From positions 1 to 64,000 of the forward strand of contig JAGFNQ010005238.1 of assembly GCA_024364735.1 (NCBI GenBank): a stretch of 64,000 nt of DNA, written 5' to 3'. This stretch comes from Boesenbergia rotunda (lineage: Eukaryota > Streptophyta > Magnoliopsida > Zingiberales > Zingiberaceae). Within the stretch, counting starts at the first letter, position 1. Every line of letters starts with the position of its first letter. The notes beneath the pieces are model-generated. The model was not told the origin of the DNA, made no database searches, and saw nothing but the letters and a program-made list of their open reading frames with translations. A program made the translations under genes and the position numbers. Positions 43,624 to 54,900 of the stretch are shown here, one piece after another.

Positions 43624-44340
43624 TGTAACGCCCGCCTTTCTCCCACACCTCTTGGTGTGGCGAGATAGGCGTCGTTACGCTAAACATACATGTGCATAAA
43701 AACATCTTAATGCAGCGGAAACATATTTTTTTTTCTTAACATGCTTTTAACCATGCAACTAAACACATGGAACATCTATACATGGCATCATATCATAACT
43801 TAACCATTCCATAACTTATTCATAATCATCATAAGCAGTATGTTATCCATAAACGTAGCATCATAGGTCTTAAGTCACCCATTAGTCATAACCATAAAAC
43901 GTAGCATAAAATTTAAGAAAACATTTTCACACCCAAGACATGCATTATGTGAGAACATAAGAATCTTTTGCCAAGTCACTGCTACACACACACATGCTTC
44001 TGCCTCTCCTGCGACTTCCCTTAATAGCCTTTTGCTTGATCTGCGGTACGAGGAAAATAAAACTATAAGCACATAGGCTTAGTAAAACCCTTTCCTACTC
44101 ACTAAAACCATACGTCACTTAAACATAAACATATCAAGTATCTGACATAGCGTAGCCTCGAACATAAACATAAGCATAGTCATGGCATAAGTCATAAGCA
44201 TATGAACAACTAACATAGCATGATTCCTAACATCACCATAGATCTACAACCTACTTAGCATGGCATAAATCTTAACATACATTAGCATAAAACATACATA
44301 CATGACATGAAACATACTTATACTTGGCATAATTCCTAGT

Positions 44341-44535
44341 ATACATGAACATAAGGCATACTTATCATAACATAATTCTTAGCATACATGAACATAAGGC
44401 ATACTTATCATAACATAATTCTTAGCATACATGAACATAAGACATACTTATCATAACATAATTCTTAGCATACATGAACATAAGGCATACTTATCATAAC
44501 ATAATTCTCAGCATACATGAACATAAGGCATACTT
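44341..44535 (+). repeat. 43-bp tandem repeat in the solo LTR, about 4.5 copies
   Basis: Units start ATACATGAACATAAGGCATA and recur every 43 bases from 44341, with minor changes (GACATA for GGCATA in one). Confidence 0.92.
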
Positions 44536-46462
44536 ATACATGACATGAAATATGAGCATAAACACAAACATAAAATATACTTACCTTGGCGCGATGCATA
44601 ACATGGATGTATGAATGAGTCAAATGCATTTACTACATAAGGATGCTTAGTTTTAAAATCATACTTTTAAATGCTTAACATAAACATAACATCATTGGGG
44701 TCCCCGGCTTGTACCACATACATACATCATAGCGCGCATCCCTAAGTAAATACGAGGTAGCTAGCCTCGACCTACTAGGGTAAGGACAACATAGTCGGTA
44801 GTCCTAGAACCGAGGCGTTCTTAAGGTGCCCATCCCTGTTGCACAGCTTCGGTAGTGCCAGAACCGTGGACAGCTTCGGTAGTCCAGAACCGGGGCATTC
44901 TTAAGGTGTCCATCCCTTAGACCCTTACTTCGGTCCGGTACAAGCCTCATACATAAAAAAAATAAACATGCATGCTTCATCATTCATACTTATTTCATAT
45001 CATCGTTATGCCTTCATCATTCATATTTATCATTCATACTTAAGGCATAACCATCATCTTCATTCCTACTTATCATTCTTTATTCATAACATAGGACATA
45101 CATGCATAATCATGGTTCTAGTCATAACCTTATCCGGGTTCATCAAGCTTGCATGATCATGATACATAATAAACATACACCTCATACATGATACATTTCA
45201 TCTAGCATACAAAATCCTAGTATTCATCATAAGACATGGATGATAAGCTACATATAAACCTAACACATACTACTAGGGTTCATAGCATTCATCATGAAAC
45301 ATGTATATATCTTCATAAATCATAAATCCATTATAAGCATTTACCAATATTCATGCATCATTATATTTATCATAACCTACTCCTACATCAATTACATGTA
45401 TTCATGGCATATGATCTAAATATTCATGATTAAACATAACATAACATCAACCATACAAAGTCATGTTTTATGACACCTAAACTAGGATTTTAGTCACATG
45501 GAGGCCCTTACATCATGCTTCAAAATGTACTAGCATCATGGTAACTTATAACATGCATTCTTGAGACCCTAACCCAAACCAAACCCTAGGTTTGGGTCTT
45601 GGCCGAAAGTCCTAAAGGACCATGGGTCCATGGAAAATTTGCCTAGATCATGATTAACATCCCTTACTTACATATCATGCCATAGAAAAATCATTTAAAC
45701 CCTTGATTGGACTTAACCCCAAGCCCTAGGCCTAAGGCAAGGGTTGGCCGAAACTCTAGAAGGGTAACAAGCCCATGGAAAAGTTCATTTAATACCATTT
45801 TTACCCATAAGGTATCATAAGAAACATATTAATCATGCTTGGAGAGGTTGGAGTTTTCCCCTAGCCCCTTGACTTTGATGTGGCCGAAACCCTAGAGGGT
45901 TAATAGGGTATCAAAAATTTCCCTAGATCATAATCTATGCCTTACATAACATCATGAAACATTTAAGAGCACAAAGGAAAATTTACATCATCCCTAAGCC
46001 CAAGCAATAGCCTTGGCCGAAACTTCCATAAGCCCTAACCATGGATTTTTCCAACATATCATGCCAACAAAACTTAGATCATGATAAATATCTTGAAAAC
46101 CATCATACCACAGGTAAGGGGGTTTTACCTTGGGTTGTCTTTGATTTTTAGACCTTAAAAGAAGGAGAATGGAAATCCCTTTGCCACTTGAACCCTTCTT
46201 GCCCTTGTAACCTTGGAAGAGAACCTAGATCTTCCAAATAGAGTCCTTGGTGGAACTTTTCTTAAGGGGGAGAACACCTTGAGCTTTCGGCTAAAGCAAG
46301 GAGGAAGAAGAAATGAAGAGGAGAAGGGAAGTTGTAACTTCCTTTCCATATTTATATCACTTTAAAAGGGGTAAATGAAGAGTCATGGTGTCTCTTCCCT
46401 TGATGACTCTTCATTTCCTATACCTTAACTAATATCCACTTCATTCCCTCATAGCACTCCCT

Positions 46463-46530
46463 TGCTAGGTGAATTGGTTAGTGCATGCTTGGTTGTACAA
46501 GAGGTCCAAGGTTCAATCCTTGGTGCATGT
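46463..46530 (+). other. tRNA-like sequence with A and B boxes inside the solo LTR
   Basis: TAGGTGAATTGGTTAGTGC resembles a D-arm/A box, and AGGTTCAATCCTTGG a T-arm/B box with a paired CCAAGG...CTTGG stem. The acceptor stem and anticodon arm are poor, so it is not a standard tRNA gene. It may be a SINE head or a tRNA-derived segment of the LTR. Confidence 0.45.
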
Positions 46531-46849
46531 ACTAATTTTCTATTTTATTTTTAATTTATTTCCTATTATTTCGAAAATTTCTTGAAAATTCCCTCATAAT
46601 TATGTTAATATTTCTCATTAAAATTCATCTATTTTTATATTAAATTCTACCTAAAATCCACCCATAATAATGACACTAGAAAGCCCCTATAAGGCCCCTT
46701 AGTACTTAGTTTCTCAATTTAAATGAGAGAACCATGGGTTTCTAGGCTAAGGTTCGTACTAATATTTCTAGATCCTTCGGAAAATTATCTAGACATGCTT
46801 AATATTTTAAAAAAAATATTATGAGAATTTTCCGGGTCGTTACAGTGAA

Positions 46850-47345
46850 TCAGAGTCTACGCAATCTTCTAAGATGCCTCACAGGGATTAAATCAAAGCA
46901 GTGGGACTTGATGTTACCTCAAATAGAGTTTGCCTATAATAGATCGAAAAATAAGACCACAAGATTGAGTCCTTTTGAGATTGTTTATAGGCAGAATCTA
47001 TCCAGGGTTCTGGATTTGGCCCCTGTTCCACGAGTAGGCCAAATTAATTCTAAAGTAGATGAGATGACAGGGCATCTTCAGGGTATTCATGAGTAGGAGA
47101 AACTAACAATTATGGAAAGCAATATCAAGTATAAGGCTCATGTCAATAGTCATCGTTGATCGATACTTTTGAGATTGGAGATCTTATCTGAGCTATATTG
47201 ACTTGTAATCATTTTTCTATTGTAGAGTATAATAAACTAAAGGATTGGAAGATTGGACCGTATGAAATACTTCAAAAGATCAATGACAATGCTTATAGAC
47301 TACGCCTTCTTAATCATTTGAAGACGTCTATGTCTTCAACATAAA
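46850..47345 (+). pseudogene. Gypsy integrase, C-terminal part
   Basis: After the target copy the frame continues with SLRNLLRCLTGIKSKQWDLMLPQIEFAYNRSKNKTTRLSPFEIVY and a region towards the chromodomain end (YKAHVN..., KDWKIGPYEILQKINDNAYRLRL). A stop near 47094 and a frameshift near 47130 break it. Confidence 0.85.
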
Positions 47346-48030
47346 GCACAAAGCACTTGACTCCATACTCGGTGAATGTACTGATGAAGCTACTCTGAAC
47401 TCAAGGGCGAGTTTTTTTAAACTCGGGGAGACTAATGCAGGCCCAACCTATGTCAAAGCCTACTATGACCTTATAAACTTCAAAAGGACATAATTTTTGA
47501 CTTGGAACTCGGAATCAGACTCTGTTAGCCGCTACACATCTAGAATTCGAAAAGCTACATTTGTTATCGATGAAACTATAACCATCAGTTTTTAGAACCC
47601 TAATTTCACCGTTTAAACTCTTTTCAGAGCATTTTTATTATTTTTGATAATTTTTATTTTTTAGGTATTTAGGATTTTTTGTATTCCTAGTATTTATAGA
47701 AGAGAATTTATTTTGATCCGCATCCTGTTTTGAGTTAAGATCATCAAGTTAATTATGTTCCTTTTTGGGTAAAGATCTAATTCCTTTCTTTGTAAGATTG
47801 GAATTAAGATCTTTTAACCATAATTATTTTCCCTTTATTAGGATCTTAGGTTATAGTATAAATAAGAATCTTGTTTAGGTGTTGAGGATAATCCTCTATT
47901 CGTAATAAATCTTCTTATTGTAGTAAAACTCGAAGAACGATGTGTTTTTTTCGTTTCTAGGAGGATCCTCTACTTGTTCTTCTCCTCTATCTTCCCTTCT
48001 CGTTTACTCGTAGGATAATCACTATTCTGT

Positions 48031-48912
48031 TTGGTATCACTATAACAACATAATAAATAAGGATAATTTTGAAAAGTAAAATATATAGTGGCAAGATAGA
48101 GCGTCCTTATGATAATAAATAAAAAAATAGACACTCCTTTGATAATTCTAATAAAAATATGTCCTTTTTTTATTTTTTCCAATATTATTTCCTATGAAAT
48201 AAAGCTTAGTTATTGTGCTTATATTATTTCCCCATGAGAGAATTCTCGGACTCCAGAGGCATGAGTAAATTATATTGGTGCACAATGCTATGAAAATGAT
48301 TATATTATTTTAATTTGTTTAGCAAAGAAATTAAATTAAGTTTTTCATATATTTTTAATGCATGCAAAGACTTAGAATATGCACATGAATTTTGGAGCAT
48401 GACGACTTAGTAAAGTCGAGTTGATTTGGTTTGTGTTAAATGGCTTAAAAGTGTTGAAAATGTGAATGGAAATAAAGAGATTGAGGGAGATAATTTTATT
48501 ATGTATGAGAACTTTTTTTTTTTAGATTAGAAGTTTCAAGGTAAGGTTGTTGGTTTATATTGTATTACAAGCATTACAGTTACGAACAAATGCATGGGGA
48601 GAAGTTCTCTCTCACGCATGGGCTGTAGGGGTGCAAATCTAGGGCTTTGATTATACTGAACTAAGTTAACTCATGTGTGAGCATGACCTATGTATATCCT
48701 CATGGCAAAATTTGTCTAAGTGGAACAACCAACATTTTTGCCAAGTGTATAATTCTTTTGCTTACTATTGATGTGTAATAGATGAATTAATTGCTGATTA
48801 CTTGTGAATCCATAACCGGCCAAGTGACAACGATTGACCATTAGTGGTCGACGACTTTACATTTTGATCTTAGTAAGTAAAGGTAATAAATGACCATTAA
48901 TCATCTATTGAT
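48031..48912. other. Intergenic DNA without a recognisable gene
   Basis: AT-rich sequence with short frames only. I see no domain, structured RNA or clear repeat. Confidence 0.5.
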
Positions 48913-50057
48913 TGTTAGAGTGCGCAGCAAAAAATAGAAAGCATAAAAAAATAATTATAAGAACGCAAGCAGCTTTATTTGGTTTGGAGTTTTCGACGAC
49001 TCATACTTCAAGACCCAGGTCCGTTGGACCTTTCTGACAGACAATCCATTAATCTCTCTACCGGTAAACTCTCAGTAGAGTAGTCGAATACACAATAAAG
49101 AAAGTATAACAACACTACACTTTCTTAATCAATAACAGAATTACAATTGAAATAATTTTGTTACCCAACACGATTGTAGAAATTTGATGGCGTTCATGTG
49201 TTGGAGTTGGTCTTCCGACAGCGATTGATCATAGTCAAGTTGTAGTAGGGTCGCAGAATGAAGACAGGGGAAGCAGAACGATCACTTGAGCTTGGAAAAT
49301 AAATCTTGTGGAAGTATCTGAGAAGATGGTCTCGATATGCTTATAAAGGTCATTAGAGACGCTTCAGTTCGAGGCGTTATCTATCTGGAGTCTATGTTAT
49401 CCACTGGAAGGTACCTTCGATCCAAAGTGAGGCGCCTCGAATCCAACTTGAGGCATCTCAGATGCAGAAAAGTTATCTTCAACGCTCATCCACTCTGAGG
49501 CGCCTTTAGCCATCCGAGGCGTCTCAGGTCCCACCTAAGGCACCTCGGTTACTATTTATTCGAGGCATTTTTGCATTTTAGATCCTATAAAATAGTATTA
49601 TTCCAGAAATAAAATATATCCTGCAAGCAGAGTTAGCACAAGTATAAACCAGGATAAAATAAAGTTAGTATTAATTAGATCCTATCTTCCCAAAATCAGG
49701 ATCTAGTTAAGGCCTTAACTTAGATCTCTGAAATAGTTCTAAGTTGGACCATGGCTAAAGTCCCACTGGGACTCATTCTCACCGAATCTCTCCTCCAGTA
49801 ACTTACCTTACTTACCATTTGCAGATTGACTTAGCTTCTTAACCCATCAGGTCTTCCTGTCAGATGTCTCATCTGGACTTCAGCTAACTGTCAGGACCCA
49901 CGCACCCAGCTAGACTTCATGTCAGGTCTCAGCCAACTTGGACTTCAGTCAGTTGTCAGGCTCCACAGATCCAATTGAACTTTTTGCCAGGACTCAACCA
50001 CTTGAACTTCAGCCTGGTATCAGTCTTAAGCATTTCAACCCTGCATACTTTGTAACA
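48913..50057. mobile_element. LTR-like segment with repeated GAGGCGCCTC palindromes
   Basis: It begins TGTTAGAGTGCGCAGC and ends TTTGTAACA, the form of LTR ends, but the flanks (TTGAT and AGGTT) do not match, so insertion boundaries are unproven. Between 49370 and 49570 the palindrome GAGGCGCCTC recurs with variants (GAGGCATCTC, GAGGCGTCTC, AAGGCACCTCGG). A TTATAAAGG box lies near 49339. The layout recalls the palindromes of E4/E5. Confidence 0.45.
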
Positions 50058-51943
50058 AGGTTAGATAACAACACACTTGGTATATATCAAAACCTGAGTT
50101 TGACCGTTATGCAAACTACACCAATACTATATAAGGAGGATATGATAAAAGAAGGGAGACACTACTGAAAGCAATAGAAAAAACAAACTCCTTCACCTTC
50201 ATTCCCCCGTTTCTTTCTCTCTGTCGTGCACTCGCAAAGCAACTCTACTCGTGATAACATTCAAGTACTTTCTCAGTTCACTATGAACACCAGTGCTTGA
50301 TTGTCTATGTGATAGTATTCTGTCGTACACTCGCAAGTTGAATTTTGATTTCAATTCAATATTTTTCCCTCTATTTTCGACGATAAGATTGTCCAAATAA
50401 AGATCTTATTGTGAAACTTAGTGAGATTTGACAAGGTAAACTTTAGATTCAGGAGCATAAAACGAATGTTGATTTGATGACTCAAAGATCTACAACAAGT
50501 TGGATTCACAAGTGAGACAAAGGATGAAATCGAACAAACTTAGAGAGTTTAGTGTATTTGAGGGACCAAAGATTTCATGATTGACGGTGTCCTTTTCTCA
50601 TCTTCCTCTTGCTTTGGTGTTGCGATGGAGTCAGCATCCTATGAGTGGAAGTAGTTAGTAGGGATCAGTGTTGTTGGCATGACCCTCTAACGATCAAGTT
50701 GGCGATGCGTTGTAGTGATGGTCTCGTGTGTGTGCGTGAGAGAATGAAAGAGCTCGAAGAAGATGAAAAGAATCGAATTTGCATGCGAGAAGAAAATCAT
50801 ACCTTTATTTATCTTGCGGAACCTTATATAGCTGCAGATGTGGAAGGTTACGTAGATTGTCATACAAGCCTTAAGCGAGTTACGCAGATGACTGCACGAG
50901 CAAGATATCATCCACCGACCAACTGCACAAGCGGGCTACTGTGCTAGAGGCGACAATTATTTGTCCTACTACTGGAGTTGTATGATCATTAGTCTGACAT
51001 TGCTTTCTAGGTGGGCGGCCTCGTTGGTGCTGATTTTGTGTCAGGGGCTGTCAGAGGTTGAGGTCAGAAAGAGTCTGCTCAAACAAGATTCCTCGACTCG
51101 TCCCGAAACTGCTATGATCGTGTGGGTAGAGGAGGCAGGGGCTTGATAAGACCTTATTATTATGGAGGGCATTAGCCGAGTGTACAAGATTTTGGTATGA
51201 CAATGATCTGATCGAATCCATCTAGGCCCATGATTAAATCTCTAAATAGAAACAACAACTATCCTAACTTTACCACATTAAAAAATATTTATTTATTTAT
51301 TTTGAAAATAATTTTATTACCAACCAATTCGATTTTAGTTTCACCTAAATCCAATCTACCTCTAAAATTAAATTGATTAGAATCAAAATTCTCATTTTAA
51401 TAATCCATATTGTTACCAAAACAACACTAGATGGAGCCATCACCACCAACCAAACCACTAACCAGCCAAATTTGACAAACAAACTAGTTTTTTCAGTGTC
51501 GGCTAAAATGACATTATCCTTTCCAGCGTTCGGATGATGCCGGAACGAAAGGTCCCCCAAAATACTCACCCTCCGCCATACCCGACTGGGACTACCCCAA
51601 AACTCCCCCTCTGAAGCGTACGAAAGCCGGGGTTTCCAGTGGGGCCACAGAAAGTACATTATGCTTTTGCTCCGTGCCCGGCCTCTCGAATTGCTGTGGG
51701 GTCGCGTGGGAAAGTCTACTCCGTCCACGTGGCAGCGAGGCGGCTGTCTTATGGCTCGGTGCTCTCGCGGTTTACTCGTTTCTGAAGCAACGCGGGCACT
51801 GAGGAAAGAGAGACTCGAGGAGGAAGAGGTGGAGGAGGAGGAGAAGTTATTAGGGTTTGGTGGATTGATGAATTAGGAGACGGGGGAGGTGGGGGGTGGG
51901 TTTGGGACTTAATCGTCTCGGCGCTGGATGATTTCGGGCAGAG
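50058..51943. other. Intergenic region and probable promoter/5' UTR of the RING gene
   Basis: 50200-50340 has a repeated CTGTCGT(G/A)CACTCGCAA motif. The 100-residue frame at 50645-50947 has no recognisable domain, and I do not call it a gene. 51700-51943 becomes GC-rich with purine-rich GAGGAGGAGG, likely the 5' UTR of the plus-strand RING gene. No clear TATA box was found. Confidence 0.45.
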
Positions 51944-54900
51944 ATGGTCCTCGTCCCCGTGCGTAAATCCTTCAAGGATTCGCTCAAGCTGCTCGAAGCT
52001 GATATCCAGCATGCCAACTCAATGTGAGTGGAATTCGTCCGCCGTCGCTCGATCTTGCGATCCCCTTTCGAATGGTTGGATTTTCCGTCCTGTGGGAAAA
52101 GTCAGTTTTTTTTTTCCTTTTGTTGTCGTGGAGCGAATTTATGGTTTTCTTCCCCTTTATGGTTTTGGTACGATTTCAGCTATAATCGCTTTGTGAATTT
52201 CTCGAGAATAGTTGTAAGTGTTGGCATTTTCTGTCGGCGTTGTCCATTCTATGGGAGCTAGAAATTTTTAGGTAGATTTGTCGTCTTCTTTATTTCATTT
52301 AGTTAACTGTGGAGTCGTCAAGGAAATATAGACTCATCCGACTCTGTTCTATTGTTTTATGAGGGTTAATTGTTTTTATAGGATGAACAGTCACATGCAT
52401 CCTGCTCTGGAACAAGTTAAAATTTCGATAAGAATCTACACTGTATGGTTCCACATCCGCATTAAACGCTGATCATCTGGATGGTAAAAAATTGAGTCAG
52501 TTCTTGTTCATTATTGTTAAAGCCTAGGTAAAGCCTGAAAGGAGTGGAAGTTATTCTCGTGCAGATTTTGGTTTTTGCAAATTATCAGTCAGAAGTGTTT
52601 GCGTATTGTACGTGGTGGTTTTGCCGTAAAAAATATTCCCGAGATATTATCTAATACGAAAGCAATGAAAACTATGGTGAAGTTTTTTTAACATAAGAAC
52701 GGTAAATAAATTTCATGTGTGAGTACCAATAGCTAATATAGTCAGGCCCATCAATCATCATCATGCGTCTTATTCTGCTCGCTTCTGGTTGGATTCAAGG
52801 CTTTTGTTTTCAGATGTGGGGTGGAATAAGTTGGTACTACTTTTTCCTACCTACAAGTCAACTATCTTCTCTTCCTTTTTATTGCCTTCATTTTTTCCTA
52901 TTTTATCCTTTTAATTTGTTTGGGTTAAGGATCTAATCTCAAGTCAGTATGACTGATCCCAATTTCAATAACCCCAAGTTCTTCTCGTTTGAGCTTCTGT
53001 TTCTGGCATTTGCTTTTCTTTCTTTCCCCTTCTTTCCTTTTTTAAATGAATACAGATCTGAATATTTCTAATGTGTTGGCTCAACACCATAATGTTTTAC
53101 ACTATGATAACTTTTCTTTGGGTACCACTAGATATTAGTGTCTATTTTGTCTTTTTTTCCCTCTTTGCCTTGTCACTTTGCATGCGCACCTTGTAATTAT
53201 GCTAGTTCCAAAGATCTGATATTTGTTCCGTTTGTTTGAGACATTTGTGTATCCTAATCTGATTTTCTTTTCTTTTTAAATTGCAACTCTTATTCGACTT
53301 GCAATAATGCCTTGATTTTTAACAATTTAAAAACTTGGTGAAATACTTCTTAAAACTAATCAGACGTTGGAAAGGAAGAAAACTTGTGTTCTAGTCTTGC
53401 TTTTGTCTCCACATTATGATGTCTAATGTCAGTTGAGGTGCAGAGCTTCAGATTTCTCAAGAGAATATGATGGTGCTTGTCTTCAGATGCAAATGTCATA
53501 CAGTTCAACTGCACATTTGTTCCTTTTCCTAGTACAATGGACAGACTGTAGCTTTGCAGGGGCTCTTGGTCTTTTGAGAATTCTCATTTATAAGGTTGTC
53601 ATATGCAGCTTCTAGTTTTTATGGTTTATCTAGCCAGTAGAAACATATTGAATTTTGTTTCTCTTGTTTTCTTCTTCCGTCATTTTTGTATGACCTTTTC
53701 ATTTTTTGATTATGTAGGTTTATGTTGATGGAAAGACAACAATGTCTATTCAGGAAAGGAAAGCGAGTATCAAGGAGTTCTATGGTATTCATACTGTATT
53801 AAGTTCAAAAATGCTATCTCTGAATATATCAGTATTCTTAGTATGCCCTTTACATTTTGTATATATACAGAGGTGATTTTCCCTTCTTTAATGCAACTAC
53901 CCAAGGGCATAACTGACATGGAAGATAAAAGGCAAAAAACCATTTGTTTGGAAAGATATAGGAGAAGGGAAGAAGATGATGGAAAGCAGCAAATATCAGA
54001 AATAGAAGCTGAGAGAGAGGAAGAATGTGCTATTTGCATGGAGTCCAACAGCAAGGTTGTTTTGCCAAATTGTTGCCATGCTATGTGCACGAGGTGCTAC
54101 CATCAATGGTATGTAATTCTCCATCAGCTTAGTTACAGCCATGATAGTTTAAGTATTTAAAGAATCCGACAATGTAACAAAAGCTACTAAAGAATTTCGT
54201 TAAAATTACTTTATGCATTTGGAAGTTGATATCCTTGATAAATGGTAAGCCAAACTCTGGGATTTTCCTTATCCTTCTATGCTTCTCTTCTTTTTGACTC
54301 TCTAGTCTCTACCTTCTCTTTTTAGTAAGGAAGAATCCGATCAAAAGTCATTGTTGCTTTCATAATTTCAAGTGTTCATTGATATAGATCAACATGAATG
54401 AAATATATCATTTTGGCTATATATAGATAGCAATATTATGTTGATAGGATAAATATCATTGTGTTGCTCATGCTGTTACAGTTTCAGTGTTATTCATTGA
54501 GACAACCTATATTTTACAGTACTAGACAAAAAACTCTCTTCCAATGATTTGTTTTTGCATTTTGTTTGTCAGTCACGGTGAGGAGGTTAAACACTAAATA
54601 AATAGAGTGGGGGGAGGAGAAAACACCAATTGAAGCGCTAGCAATAATAAAGAGAGTGACATTAGTCAAATAAATCGAGATGTATATCTCTAGTTCTAAA
54701 CAAGGAATTAAATTTTGTGTTGTGTCGGTTGGCATTGAAATTACCTTTATACTTGCCGCACTGTGAGGTCGTCGTGACTCTCACAGTAGTCTTGAAGCCG
54801 CCATGATCTATTACAACACTACGATTCTGTGGGGTCGCAAAGGCTCGTGACATCGCGATCTCGCAGCGACCTCCATGGGATCGCAGCAGCAACCCGTTAT

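Larger units (their letters stand above)
43624..46844 (+). mobile_element. Solo LTR (3221 bp) of a large-LTR Gypsy lineage inserted in Gypsy integrase
   Basis: It begins TGTAACGCCCGCC and ends GGGTCGTTACA, with GTGAA on both sides (43619-43623, 46845-46849). The terminal TGTAACG/CGTTACA inverted repeat and the length fit Tekay/Del-type LTRs. There is no coding capacity. It contains a 43-bp tandem repeat and a tRNA-like stretch. Confidence 0.8.
41711..48030 (+). mobile_element. Decayed Gypsy LTR retrotransposon, 5' half missing, interrupted by a solo LTR
   Basis: Domains run RT, RNase H, integrase, the Gypsy order. The 5' part (gag, protease, 5' LTR) is absent, cut at the truncated LTR. The body is interrupted at 43624-46844 by a solo LTR. 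After the integrase C-terminal remnant, ACTCGGGGAGACTAATGCAGG resembles a purine tract and LTR start near 47436. The 3' LTR probably extends to about 48030. Confidence 0.8.

Noticed and set aside
46463..46530. Functional tRNA gene
   Set aside because: The acceptor stem does not pair and the anticodon arm is irregular; kept only as tRNA-like.
50645..50947. 100-residue frame as a gene
   Set aside because: No recognisable domain, no splice or promoter support, and an equal-length frame on the opposite strand.
51749..52012. Proline-rich minus-strand frame over the RING gene start
   Set aside because: It is the complement of the purine-rich 5' UTR and exon 1 of the plus-strand gene.
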